Shown here: in pieces, positions 48,681 to 59,515 of the stretch | How positions within the stretch are numbered: position 1 is the first letter of the stretch | How the letters are laid out: every line of letters starts with the position of its first letter | Origin: Maniola hyperantus | Lineage: Eukaryota; Arthropoda; Insecta; Lepidoptera; Nymphalidae | Length of the DNA: 64,000 nt | Direction: 5' to 3' | Assembly: GCF_902806685.2 (NCBI RefSeq) | Contig: NC_048554.1 | Span: 4,588,001 to 4,652,000, forward strand | Translations under genes and position numbers: made by a program | The notes under the pieces: model-generated | What the model was told of the DNA's origin: nothing | Seen by the model: only the letters and a program-made list of their open reading frames with translations | The model's database searches: none

Positions 48681-49252
48681 TCTGCATTGCATAGTTAGTT
48701 TTAATTCTAGTTAGAATTTAAATATTAAAATACTTAAGTTAAATAAATATTATTTAATTGTATCATTCATGGGCCTTTTACTGTTGCTTTTGTTTATTGA
48801 GCGTTTTAGCATTGCCAAACACAATTTAAACAATAAAACTTAAAATTAACATTTTCACGTTAAATTTATGTAAGTAATAATAAGAAAAGCGTTCGGAAAA
48901 CTTAACAGAGTGTTTATTTAAATAAAAGTAATTAGTATGCAACATTAGACGCTTAAGAAACACTTTAGATGAGACAGTTGGTAGTAATTAAAATATTAAG
49001 CGTATACCCCACGCTGATTCGAAGCCCTGAAGAGGATTAGAAAATATTTTTTTAATTACTTTAATAGAAATAGTTTTTTTTTTAATAAACTTTACGATTG
49101 CTTTTGAATCGTCAATTAAATCTGAAAGTAGAGATATTGGAGGACTAAAATACGTTAGATTTTAAATATCGGCATGTTCTAGGCAAGCGCTTTTAATCTT
49201 ACGCTGCATTATCACTAGCCAGCAGGTCTGATTGCAACAAAGCACTCTATAA
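48681..49252. other. No gene seen
   Basis: AT-rich intergenic DNA. Confidence 0.4.
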
Positions 49253-49666
49253 ATTAAAAAAAAAGCGGCCAAGTACGAATCAGACTCGCGCATCGAGGGT
49301 TCCGTAATACAGTCGTATTTTTTCGACATTTTGCACGATAAATCAAAAACTATTATGCATAAAAATAAATTAAAATCTGTTTTAGAATGTACAAGTAAAG
49401 CCATTTCATATGATATAACACTTGGTATAGTTATCTTAGTTTGAAAATACTAATAATTTGTTCATGAAACAAATTTTTTTTAATGATGCAACCACAAACT
49501 CATGGTTTTTGGACCTACCTACCTACCTGCCATATTTCACAATTCTAGGTCAACGGATGGACAGGCAGACAGACAGACAGGCAGACAGACAGACAGACAG
49601 ACAGACATCGAAGTGATCTTATAAGGGTTCCTTTTTTCCTTTTGAGGTACGGAACTCTAAAAAACG
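49253..49666 (-). repeat. GGGTTCCGTACC-type dispersed repeat, full length
   Basis: Inverted: AAAAGCGGCCAAGTACGAAT at the left, GGGTTCCGTAATACAGTCGT, a (GACA)n run at 49559-49606, GAGGTACGGAACTCTAAAAA at the right. The 80-85 codon minus frames here are read-through of the repeat. Confidence 0.8.
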
Positions 49667-50653
49667 ACAATATGTAAAATGTATAAAACTCAGGAATGTC
49701 CAAACAGTTTGAGCTGAGTTTGTTGTGTGCTCTTCTCAGACCTGGGCACGTTTGGAACCCACGTAGCTTTAGTTTTAAGTTTACGTAATAAATTATCACC
49801 ACTATACCATCTTAGAAATCAAGAGTAACATGTTACCTATTTTGAATAAATCATTTGATTTTAACTTTGACTTTAAGAATATCAATCCGCAACCCCCTAG
49901 ATGCAATGCATCAAACCACTGAGTCATCACGACTTTTACTTGAAACAATGATAAATAAATTTCTTCATTAATAATTTTATAACGAACGACCGGGATTTAT
50001 TTTCCCGAAGCGGTGTAAATTGAATAATGTAATATCGGCAGGCGGGAAATTGCATTTCTGCTAGACAATGGCGTTGTTGAGCAAATGCTTAGAGCATTCG
50101 TACTACAATAACACGGGTGTGTTATTCTCTAAACACACACCCGTGCCTTTAACGCTGCCTCAGCAATAAAAATACTGTTTCCGGAATTATAAATTGGCAT
50201 GTCGAATTCTTACAGATTGATTGGTGAATCAATTTGGGTAGTACCAACCGCTAACTTAAGTTAAATGTTTCGCCATATTATATTATTATTTATAGGTACA
50301 ATTTTGGATCAAAAGGTGGATAGTTAATTTTGTGCAGAACATTGAGTTAAAGTAAGTCAAGTACAAGCAATAAATGAACAAGATAGATTATGTAAATAGA
50401 CTACCTACTCTGAGACGTGAACACGCCATTAAGATAAAGCACTATAATATAGGTCTTTATCTCTTCGATCGCTACTGCGATGGTATTAAGGGAGGAAAGA
50501 AAGAAAGGTATTAAAAAAATAATAAGTATGTACAAGTAAAGCAAAAAAATAAGGCCTTACCATGTCTGTAGCAGGTCTTAAGATTTTCAGTAGAGCTTGA
50601 AGCCGTCGTCGTCGACCTCAAAGATGAATAGAACATTTTACAGAATATACACG
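49667..50653. other. No gene seen
   Basis: AT-rich intergenic DNA. 50104-50150 has an imperfect inverted pair CACGGGTGTGTTATTCTCTA / AACACACACCCGTG. Confidence 0.4.
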
Positions 50654-50811
50654 TATAGTACGCGACAGGTCAAGATGGCAATCGGGATGTGAGCCGAGGG
50701 AACGCCCCGCACATCCGCACGTCACCCGCGCTCACCCGTATCGGGATAGCGCGGGGGCTATGCGGGTGTGCGGGGCGTTCCCTTCCCGATTGCCATTTGA
50801 GACCTGTCGCG
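50654..50811. mobile_element. Foldback MITE (CGCGACAGGTCGAGATGG type)
   Basis: TAGTACGCGACAGGTCAAGA at the left, GCCATTTGAGACCTGTCGCG at the right. The GC-rich core has its own inverted pairing (AACGCCCCGCACATCCGCAC with GTGCGGGGCGTT). Confidence 0.8.
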
Positions 50812-51302
50812 GATCTGAACATAAATTCATAACTTAATATTTCATCAATAACGCTGTACTGGAATGAAATGAACCGAATTTAATTTAATTTACGGAGTTC
50901 TGAAATGCTAGGAAATACTTATAGTTGCTATACTGTAAAATTATTATTGTTTATTATATTTGAATTTGCTATTTGAGCCACCGTAAGCAATTTCACCCAG
51001 CTTCTAGATTAGCTCAGGTTTTATTAACTATTTACGTATAAGGAATACAATTTTATTTAATAAGTTCTATTTTTATTTATTAACTTCCACTTAATTAACA
51101 TGACTTATTATATTATATTTTACGTAAGTAAACAGATTTTATTAGAAATTTCTTTCAAGTTTAGGGAAACACTAAAATAATTATATTTTACCTTCCAAGT
51201 AAATTTTCTCAAGCCTCGCCTTTCATTCTTAGTCAGAATTTTCATTAAAAAACTATTTTTAGTTCCAATTCATCCCGTGAACAGTAATTATCTAGCCTTT
51301 CG
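50812..51302. other. No gene seen
   Basis: AT-rich intergenic DNA. Confidence 0.4.
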
Positions 51303-51348
51303 TAGCGTATAAATTTTTGTGCTTGGAGCACAAAAAAATTATACGCTA
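51303..51348. repeat. Near-perfect 46-nt hairpin
   Basis: TAGCGTATAAATTTTTGTGC, then a short loop (TTGGA), then GCACAAAAAAATTATACGCT. The stem is about 20 bp with one or two irregularities. An outer ATCTAG/TAGAT pairing flanks it. It could be a remnant of a small foldback element or a transcribed hairpin; it is short for a pre-miRNA. Confidence 0.6.
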
Positions 51349-51557
51349 GATAATGAATTATTCTTTTAGTTAATGATTAAATAATATAAGTACCTTCTAC
51401 AATAGTAACATGAATTACCTAGTTGAAATACCTTAAAGAGATTTAAAAAAAAGTCGACTTCTTTGCGATTCTGGTTTTATCCGAAAATCTTTACCGGAAG
51501 CTAAGTATTCCTGAAGAATAAAATAATATACTTAGTTAACATAATTAATCTTTATTG

Positions 51558-51685
51558 TTTTAGGGTTCCGTACCTCAAAAGGAAAAAGGTACCCTTATAG
51601 GATCACTTCGTTGTCTGTCTGTCCGTCTATCTGTCCGTCTGTCCGTCTATCGTGTCCGTCAAGAAAACCTCTAGGGTACTTCTTT
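51558..51685 (+). repeat. 5' part of a GGGTTCCGTACC-type repeat
   Basis: TTTTAGGGTTCCGTACCTCA at the left and a (GTCT/GTCC)n run, then AAGAAAACCTCTAGGGTACT, where it breaks into the 122-bp array. Confidence 0.65.
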
Positions 51686-52070
51686 CTCAATCCTGATGAT
51701 GTAGGTTACAACACTCCTAAACTATAATGATTTAGGAACTGCGGATAATGCAATATTATTTTTGGTGCCAAGCATAGACTAAACCATTGAACATCGGATC
51801 TCAACTCCTCAATCCTGATGCTGCAAGGTACTGAACTCCTTAGCCGTGGGGATTCGAGAATTTCTGATGGTGAATTGATATTTTAGGTATCAAGCAACGG
51901 CTTCATGATTACACTCCAAGTCCGAACTCCCCAAACCTCATGATGCATGGTACAGTACTCCTAAGCTATAGAGATTCAGGTACTGTTTCTGGTGAAATAA
52001 TATTGTTAATGCTGAATGTACACTTTGGTATTGAATTCCAAGTCCCAACTCTTCAATTCTGATGCCTACT
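51686..52070 (+). repeat. Tandem array, 122-bp period, ~3.2 copies
   Basis: The word CTCAATCCTGATG(A/C)TG recurs at 51686, 51808, 51930 (as CCCAAACCTCATGATG) and 52052 (as TTCAATTCTGATG), spacing exactly 122 bp each time. Other in-register words are ACTCCTAA.CTAT, GATT.AGG.ACTG and CCAAG(T/C). Units differ by roughly a quarter of positions, so the array is old. Related monomers are at 28930-29060. Confidence 0.8.
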
Positions 52071-52099
52071 TACACTAAAAACCCTTAAAAAAAAACCAA

Positions 52100-52233
52100 A
52101 AACCACTACAAAGTAAAAAATAACTTTTGTTTCTACACGTGTAAGAAACTAGAAATCAAAGCTTGAAGCTCGCGCGACTTCAACATACATACAAGTGTAG
52201 GTACAAAAGTTATTTTTTACTTTGTAGTGGTTT
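52100..52233. mobile_element. Foldback MITE with 42-bp inverted repeats
   Basis: AAACCACTACAAAGTAAAAA and on through TAACTTTTGTTTCTACACGTG at the left; in reverse complement the right end begins with the same 20 bases and differs at about three of 42 positions. 134 bp in total, no coding. Confidence 0.88.
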
Positions 52234-52735
52234 CGGAAGTTGGCTTTTTAAATATATTTTTTTGTAAATCAAATAAGACCTGTTTCCATTCATTCTCATT
52301 GCTATGCTACATAATAATTCTTTATTTAAACTTGAAAAGCCATTTTACCGAATTCAAAATAGAAGGAGCTTCTCAATTCGTCGTAATCTTTGTTATTTTA
52401 CCTATTATTTATACAAGATAAGATTAATTTTACAGGGACTGAAAAAGTTGTACAACTCCGAATTAAATTGGAAAACCTCGATATTATTAAGACATTTTTC
52501 ACTCGATTAAACAATAATTTGATACTGAATTATTCATGCCTTTTTCTGAGGGTTACTCATTTGAACTTCGGCTTCAGAAAACTCCTGAATTAAACTTTTT
52601 CTATTATGATCTTGGAAAGAGTTAAAAGATTGAATGGCCACAACTTTGGCGAAGTGATTTCTCATTAAAGCTTTCGGCTTCGTTGGAAAATTACAATTTT
52701 GCGTAACACGGTAGATTAAAATACAAATTAGTTTC
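52234..52735. other. No gene seen
   Basis: AT-rich DNA with three short overlapping open frames (65-68 codons) that show no domain and no codon bias; read as chance. Confidence 0.4.
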
Positions 52736-52770
52736 TTTTTAGGGTTCAGTACCTCAAAAAGAACAAGCAA
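52736..52770 (+). repeat. 5' end of a GGGTTCCGTACC-type repeat
   Basis: TTTTTAGGGTTCAGTACCTC followed by AAAAAGAACAAG, then interrupted by the SINE. Confidence 0.55.
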
Positions 52771-52775
52771 GAACA

Positions 52776-53096
52776 GCTGTGATAGCCTAGTGGCTAGGAC
52801 GTCCGCCTTCTAATCGGAGGTCGGGGGTTCGATCCCGGGCACGCACCTCTAACTTTTCGGAGTTTATGTGCGTGCTAAGCATAAGTAATTAAATATCACT
52901 TGCTTTAACGGTGAAGGAAAACATCATAAGGGAACCTGCATGCCTGAGAGTTCTCCATAATGTTCTCAAAGGCGTGTGAAGTCTACCAATCCGCACATGG
53001 CCAGCGTGTTGGACTATGGCCCAAAACCCTTCTCACTCTGAGAGGAGACCCGTGCTCTGTAGCCAGCGATGGATTGATCACGATGATGATGATGAC
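52776..53096 (+). repeat. tRNA-derived SINE, full length (family reference copy)
   Basis: A box TAGCCTAGTGG (52783-52793) and B box GGTTCGATCCC (52826-52836) at normal spacing. A body follows with ACTTTTCGGAGTTTATGTGC, GTGAAGGAAAACATCATAAG, TTCTCAAAGGCGTGTGAAGT, GGCCAGCGTGTTGGACTATG and CTCTGAGAGGAGACCCGTGC, then a GATGATGATGA tail. Relatives occur at 411, 8532, 12516, 14015, 56719, 58559 and 62092. Confidence 0.9.
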
Positions 53097-54041
53097 AGAC
53101 ACACAAAGCACTTTATAACACGTTATAAATCGGGAGGAAAAGAGGAGTCAAAAATTTCGTTAAAACAGCATTTTTCACGCGTTCACGAATCACAATTAGA
53201 TAAACTGCGAACTGGCAGATACCGACCAAAAAGATAAATCGGTTCAACGGAATTGAAACCGTTAATCAACTTGATTAGAGTTCGAGAGTTTGAGTTTAGA
53301 GTGTTTCTGGGGATAGAATTACAACGGATGTATTTATTTACGATTGCTATAACTGAGGGATTTGAGAAATCCGTGAATATTATTTATTATTTTACTTTCG
53401 ATACTTATATAAAATAAGTACCTGAGATTCTTCAAAGAGATTTATCGAGTATAAGAATGAGGTAACTATAGGTATATACCTATAAATATTGTGTTAAAAT
53501 TATATCTCTAGGAACCCATCCGAATTTATCAAATCTGATTATATAATCAGCATTGTAATTTGGATTTAGGGTAAATTATCCACGGCATTCCATTGACAAA
53601 GCAAATTGTACTTAGACAATTTTCACATTACCCCGGATATGTCAAACTCAGCGCAACGAAGGTAACTTTTGTACATTTATTATAAGCTGTTTTCAGATAA
53701 TACTAATTACAGCGGAAAAATATAATTATTTTTGTACAGCTTCACTTATTTTATTCATTTTTGTGAGGGGATGAATAAAATACGAGACCTAAATATGAAA
53801 ACATAATATTATATCCTTTTTTGTAGGTATAGCTTTTCGGATGATGTTTCAAAACTGTCTGCAGTCTACAACTTATCTTTCATGACCGTCATTCTCATAA
53901 GTCCAAGTGTTAAAGTTAAGTCAGTGCTTTGATATTTCATGAGGAGTTAGCTTAAGAAGACCGTTAAGAAAAGTAACTCCGTCATCGAGAGTATTATCCT
54001 AATGTACGAGTAAGTAATGTAAGATTTTCTCACCATCTTAA
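53097..54041. other. No gene seen
   Basis: AT-rich intergenic DNA. Confidence 0.4.
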
Positions 54042-54261
54042 TCTAAATATATAAAAGGAAAAGGTGACTGACTGACTGACTGATCTATCAACGTACAGCT
54101 CAAACTACTGGACGGATCTGGCTGAATTTTGGCATGCATATTGCTATTATGACGCAGGCATCCGCTAAGAAAGGATTTTTGAAAATTCAACCCCTTAGGG
54201 GGTGAAATAGGGGTTTGAAATTTGAGTAGTCCACGTAGACGAAGTCGCGAGCTTAAGCTAG
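54042..54261 (+). mobile_element. Helitron, complete (TCTAAATATATAAAAGG type)
   Basis: TC after A at 54042, (TGAC)n, CTGGACGGATCTGGCTGAAT, hairpin GTAGACGAAGTCGCG, GCTTAAGCTAG and T. 220 bp, non-autonomous. Confidence 0.8.
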
Positions 54262-54741
54262 TAATAAATATTCCTTTATATGGAATTCGTGAGCATAAAC
54301 ATGCTTTTTTGAGTGGAAGGCTTGGGCCGTGACGAATTTCTACCCTGCTTGTAAAATCGTGCTGCCTAATAATTCGGCTAACTGAAATAAAAACTTAGTA
54401 GGCAAAACTTGTGTTTTAAATTTTATCTAGGCTACATCATGTCATCAGGTGAAACCGTAATTTGAATGTTTTCGTCAATTAAAAAACACCTAACGAAGGG
54501 CAGAAATGTGAGTGGGACAAGCAATGAAACACGAATTTCGGACCCTAATTTTAATTGGGCACTTGAATCTCTGAAAAGGTGCTTTGATGAATTTCAAAGC
54601 GGACTCCTCGACACGGTTTTATGCTTTGTAGAGAACTATGTCTCCTTTTTGGAGCATGTCTGACTATCTGTTTTTACTAATTGCTATACAGGAGTTATAA
54701 AAATCAAACTTTTTGCTCGCAGGTTAAGCATTATTTAAAAC
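54262..54741. other. No supported gene; one unrecognised small frame
   Basis: A 65-codon frame at 54466-54663 (starting MFSSIKKHLTKGRNVSG) is flanked by AT-rich DNA. Its surroundings (GGTGCTTTGATGAATTTCAA) look more balanced in base use than the flank. I know no family for it; it may be a relic of a transposable element. Confidence 0.3.
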
Positions 54742-54840
54742 TAGCTGATGCCCGCGACGTCGAAAATCCCGTAAAAACTCTTTGATTTTCCGGGATGAAT
54801 GGTAGCCTCTACCATTCAACCAATAAACAAATATACTGAC
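54742..54840 (-). mobile_element. Internally deleted Helitron
   Basis: CTAGCTGATGCCCGCGACG at the left joins directly to AAAATCCCGTAAAAACTCTT and CCGGGATGAATGGTAGCCTC. Confidence 0.55.
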
Positions 54841-55147
54841 GTAGTGTTGGATGGATGTCGTAGTGTTAGATATATTGTGTCAAGGATAAGCAACGAAAGG
54901 CCCAGTTAATATTTGGATGGCTGACTGTTTTAGGGATCCGAATCTAGCTTTTATGTTTCTACGGAACGGTTATAACATAGGTCGTGATATCCAAAAGGCT
55001 TCACTAAGGCCTTAACAGATGCAAAGAACGGCACTACGGCAGTAGCACGGCAGATTATTATGAACATCACTAACTTACTACTATATTTACACTAACGCTA
55101 TCCATACTATACTTATCCAAGACCAAATTGTACCACATTCTAGTAAA

Positions 55148-55181
55148 TAAACACTATTTCTATTTCTATTTCTATTTCTAT
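55148..55181 (+). repeat. (CTATTT)n microsatellite
   Basis: About five copies of CTATTT. It may be the 3' tail of a minus-strand LINE lying to its right, which I could not confirm. Confidence 0.6.
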
Positions 55182-55448
55182 CCACGCTATACTACATACC
55201 AATTTAAACCTCCCTACTTTACTAAAAGATAAAAAAAACACAGATTAACACATTTTTTTTAAATTGATAAACAACTTACTAATAAAAACCAAAGAAAACA
55301 CAAAAACACAAACTTAAAATTAAGAAGCATGATAGTCAGTTAGAAAGTCCCTAAGTAAGTGTTCCTTTAACCTCTTCTTAAGGACTCCCTCACAGAGCCT
55401 ATCTACTAAAGGAGTATTTAAAAAATCGCTAAAGAAGGCACGCCGCAT
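55182..55448. other. No gene seen
   Basis: A-rich on the plus strand with CCTCTTCTTAAGGACTCCCT; possibly LINE 3' UTR, unproven. Confidence 0.35.
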
Positions 55449-55625
55449 TTTTTTTTTTTAGAAAGAATATTAGGCATTTTAAATGACTAATATTCCCCTT
55501 TCCTCTCCAATTAAGCGTCATGCTTGTGCTAGGAGTAGGTACGACAATAGTGCAACGGGCGGGGTTTGAACCGTCGACCTTTCGGTTTTCAGTCCACTCC
55601 TATACCGGTTGAGCTATTGAGGCTC
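55449..55625 (-). repeat. tRNA-Phe-derived SINE, full length
   Basis: Inverted: oligo-T, GAAAGAATATTAGGCATTTT, CGACAATAGTGCAACGGGCG, B box complement GGGGTTTGAACC, and TATACCGGTTGAGCTATTGA at the tRNA head. Very close to 6958-7133. Confidence 0.85.
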
Positions 55626-56718
55626 TAAAATATTATCACTATCTCAAAGCGTTGAATAGTAAGTAATGTATATCCCAAAGGCGCAATCTGCCCATAAAAC
55701 ATTATCACATTCGTAAAGGATAATGCTCATAAATATGACATAAACGTTCGAACAGCCATTATATTCCTCAAGGAGAATATACTGGGTGGAGTAGTAAAAG
55801 GCACTTTAGGTGAACCCGCGAGAGATAAAACGTGAAGTTTTATTGGAAAACTTGAAAACAATATGAACTAGTTCTGCAGTTCTTCCATAAGCTTTTGAGT
55901 CTGACGCATGACATGAAAGACTAGCTTTCAGAATAATAATCAGTGATCGGAATAGGTAATGCAATTTAGGGTAAACTCTACCTTAAACATCATCACAACT
56001 GTACAATGCCGGGATTGCGGGATTATGATCCAGACATATTAAAACAGAAGTTTGTTCCCTTGAGTATTTGTTTTGTCCATAAAACAAATCAAAGTTTCGT
56101 TATAATAATTAAATTACCAAAGTCACAATATTCGCAATCAGTAAACTAAACAACAGGAATAATACTTTGAATCCACTTTGGAAAGGAATTTAAATATTCT
56201 CTCTTACTCACATACCTAAATACAGAACGCGGCAAAAAATAATATACTCGACCTTTAGAATGAGATTACGGAGAGACAGAGACAACGCTCTACAAAACCG
56301 CTATCCCTTTATAATCTTTTCCTGACAGGTACTGTAAGTAAGTGTACAATTATTTTCATTACGCTTTTTGTCAATGCACCGTATTTGTGTATTTGTAATC
56401 CCAGAATACCTACTAGTTCCTAATGGTATCTCAATATTAAGATATCGCCATGAAATCCTACGAATTCCATTACCTATTTTAATTACTGATTATAATAAAT
56501 GAAGTTGTGATGAAATCACGTCAGGGTCTTATCTGTAGAGGTAGGGAATTAAGAAGTTGCTCAGTTGTTTCGAACTTCAAAGGAAGAACTTTCTTACAAG
56601 CAAAGTGAGCTCAGGAAACTACATAATAAGAGCGGAAGGCAAGTTAAATATTCTCTTTCGTCATCGATTGACAATGCGTCACGGGTCACCTGTGATAAAT
56701 CTACAGGCGTATTTACAC
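55626..56718. other. No gene seen; partial MITE at 56225-56335
   Basis: 56225-56335 (ACGCGGCAAAAAATAATATA, TAGAATGAGATTACGG, TCTACAAAACCGCTATCCCT) is a partial relative of the foldback MITE at 31814-31978. The rest is AT-rich. Confidence 0.45.
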
Positions 56719-56925
56719 ACTCGGTAAAGGAAAACATCGTGAGGAAACCTACATGCCTGAGAATTCACCATAATGTTTTCAAAGGTGTGTGAAGTCTGCA
56801 AATCCGCACTTAGCCAGCGGCGCGGGGGATTATGGCTTAACCCTTTTTATTCTGAGAGGCCACCCGTGCCCAGTAGCAAGCCGGCAATGGATTGATTATT
56901 ATGATGATGATTATGATTTACACAT
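56719..56925 (+). repeat. tRNA-derived SINE, 5' truncated
   Basis: GGTAAAGGAAAACATCGTGA, TTTTCAAAGGTGTGTGAAGT, CCGCACTTAGCCAGCGGCGC and a GATGATGATTATGA tail. Confidence 0.75.
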
Positions 56926-57060
56926 GCGCAAAAGAAGGCACATCCAGTAGCGAATGGGACGCGAACTACTTACCTGTTCCCTGTGTTATGCGTGACATGT
57001 CAATGACATAAAGGGCGAGTGGCACGCCGCACCACGATGGCGAATGTGTAAATGCAGGGT

Positions 57061-57086
57061 TATATAAGAGACTCGAGACGTCAGTT
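57061..57086 (+). promoter_or_regulatory. Possible core promoter (TATA plus initiator words)
   Basis: TATATAAG (57061-57068) is followed by TCAGTT (57081-57086), an arthropod initiator-like word. Spacing (22 bp from TATA start to the A) is shorter than the usual ~30. A 36-codon frame from 57106 contains a hydrophobic VYTFVLFLVTCVNV stretch. No further exon is recognised. Speculative. Confidence 0.2.
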
Positions 57087-57834
57087 CAAACGATCTCTAT
57101 TTACTATGTGTCTGTCTACGCATTCGTCTTCTACAGTCTACACATTCGTCTTGTTTCTCGTCACTTGCGTAAATGTGGGAAAGCGGCAAAGATATGATAT
57201 GATTGACGACGATTGATGACTCATGCTACACGTACTACAACTCTCATTTTTATTGGTCGATAGAGAATGCATTTAGGGAGTGGGAGATTGTAGCACGAGT
57301 GGTAACTCCCTGCATACAATGTCTCAACCAAATCAACCATGAAATCTTATCGAATATTACTTACTGAAGTTCCTAAAATATGCAAACACAGCTTTTCAGC
57401 CGTGGTCCTTGGTGACTAGAATTCACTGTTTTTATGTCTCATTTAAATATTATTGACTTTTGAACTTCAGTATCCAATCCAATTAGCGAAGTTATTTTTA
57501 ATTTAGCAAGGTCCTGTATAATTCCGTTACGTATTAATCGCTTACTTTTCAAAGTTGTTTCGTATTCGATCTGAGATATCGAATCAAAATTCAGAAAAGT
57601 TTAGCAACGGCTTTAATTGGAATCTATAGGTATACACTTATTCCCGTACCTTTATTCAAGTGGATGTAGATTTTTAAAAACCCTTGGCAACTCTTTGTGT
57701 TGCCGGTATAAACAGTAACTTATATATGTCTTTAGGATGCAAGCTATCTCTGTCAAGATCCTTGCATAAAGATAGATTCAGTAGTAGAGCCTTGAAAAGC
57801 ATTTTATAATAAGAATGATGGGTTAAGATGGAAA
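57087..57834. other. No gene supported
   Basis: Contains the 36-codon frame noted above and an imperfect inverted pair around 57224-57300 (TGCTACACGTACTACAACTC with GATTGTAGCACGAGTGG), possibly an old foldback element. Confidence 0.35.
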
Positions 57835-58005
57835 AATTGGCAGCTTTACAAGTGATGATCAGCCAATTACTTGCGGAGTTCCTCAGGGCTCTGTACTAGG
57901 GCTTCTATTATTTTTAATATAATATGTCAATGATATTAGTGATTTATCTTTACATGGAGAAGTAAGTCTATATGCTGACGATACATATACATTTTACTAT
58001 GGAGC
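57835..58005 (+). pseudogene. LINE reverse-transcriptase fragment
   Basis: Plus strand in one frame: CGVPQGSVLGLLLFLI, a stop, YVNDISDLSLHGEVSL, then catalytic YADD (57971-57982) and TYTFYYG. GVPQGSVLGPLLF and YADD are RT landmarks of CR1/Jockey-type LINEs. It is dead, about 170 bp long. An inverted Helitron 5'-end crumb follows (ACACTTTCGCATTTATAATA, 58049-58087). Confidence 0.85.
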
Positions 58006-58089
58006 TACGAGCTACTACGGGCTATCCCTGTATCAAAATTCATCGAATAGCAGACAGACACTTTCGCATTTATAATATTAGTATGGATT

Positions 58090-58558
58090 AATATGGATTT
58101 AGATCCTTATATTTCTGAAGTAGTTAGGTCATTCTTTTTCTCTTTCATAATTACGTTTTGCAACATTCCTGTTCCTTTTTATTTCACATCCTTTTATGTT
58201 ATGCACTCGTTAAATAAAAGTCTCATGGTCTAAAAACTGTGAATGTGCACCTCGTTATTTTATCTAGCCTAGTTTCTATGCTTGTTAGTCCTCCGAGTTG
58301 AGGTCGGTAAATGAATTTAGCATGATTATTATATTGCAGTGTCCTTCCGCAAAACTTCTAATGTAATGTAAGTTTTATCTGATTTTTTAAAGTGTTTTGG
58401 ACTCTGATCTTTATAATATTAATCAGTTAAGTAATCCCTATTTAATATCAAAATTTTCACCTGTGCATTTATCAGAAAATTAAAAAAAAGTATTTACATA
58501 TATTACAACAACAAGGTTGAATTTATGATTGAAGCATATAACCACGTATAAGCAATGT
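58090..58558. other. No gene seen
   Basis: AT-rich intergenic DNA. Confidence 0.4.
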
Positions 58559-58783
58559 ATAGGGTCTGGGCTTCGATCCCGGGAACATATCTATAACTTT
58601 GCGGAGTAATAAGATGCTTTAACGATGAAGAAAAACACCGTGAAGGAACCTGCACGCTTGAATCTATGAACTATATTATAATGTTCTGAAAGGTGTATAA
58701 AGTCTGCACATCCGCACTTAACCAGCGTTACTATCCATTTTGAAAGGAGACCAGACCCATGCCCAGCGATGGGATGAAATGAT
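58559..58783 (+). repeat. tRNA-derived SINE, degenerate
   Basis: GGGCTTCGATCCCGGGAACA (B box), TAACTTTGCGGAGTAATAAG, GTTCTGAAAGGTGTATAAAG, CCGCACTTAACCAGCGTTAC, CCCAGCGATGGGATGAAATG. Confidence 0.75.
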
Positions 58784-59139
58784 GTGTAGGTATATTGTAG
58801 CTGGTATAAGAAGGTTTGAGGTTTTATCGCCGTCCCATCATTCATTGCCTACGACCCTACGTTAAGGTTAGTCTTAAGCGTTTAATTAAAGCTCTTTGTA
58901 GAGCTTGCGAGAAAGATGCGAGCCATCTGGGACATAATTAACGAATAATTTATTGGGGGGCGAAATACCGGCGTCCTTTCTTAGCTTAATATCCACCTAC
59001 ACGGCTATGAAAATTGGCTAATAAATTCACTTTTCGGTAAGTACCTCTAGGACTCTTGGCGGGAGAGTTTCTTAGAAAAAGATATTAGATTTTTAGCCCT
59101 CCCTTTTTCCGACTGCACCTTGCAAAAGATCCATATTAA
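58784..59139. other. No gene seen
   Basis: Mixed-composition intergenic DNA. Confidence 0.4.
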
Positions 59140-59346
59140 CCTAAATATATAAAAGGAGAAGGTGACTGACTGACTGATCTATCAACGCACAGCTTAAACT
59201 ACTGGACGCATCGGGCTGGGCTGGATAGCTATTATGACGTAGACATCTGATAAGAAAGGATTTTTGAAAATTCAACCCCTAAGGGGGTGAAATAGGAGTT
59301 TGAAATTTGTGTAGTCCACGTGGACGAAGTCGCTAGCATAAGCTAG
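59140..59346 (+). mobile_element. Helitron (TCTAAATATATAAAAGG type)
   Basis: CCTAAATATATAAAAGGAGA at the left, (TGAC)n, CTACTGGACGCATCGGGCTG, hairpin CGTGGACGAAGTCGC, GCATAAGCTAG and T. A short internal deletion removes the AAATTTGGCATGC part. Confidence 0.75.
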
Positions 59347-59515
59347 TTTGTTTTATAAAGTTACTTTATACAATTCAAATTATCTTTCCAGTCGTATACT
59401 GAACTTTCTCTAAAATGTTACAGGCCACAAAATAGTGTCTGATGTGTTACAGATCTACGTCAGCGAAGTATTACAAAATGGTGTTCAAACTAAGCCAATT
59501 TTTTATCGAAATTAA

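Noticed and set aside
49545..49802. 80-90 codon minus frames in GGGTTCCGTACC repeats
   Set aside because: They are read-through of the dispersed repeat and its (GACA)n run, repeated in other copies without conserved start or stop.
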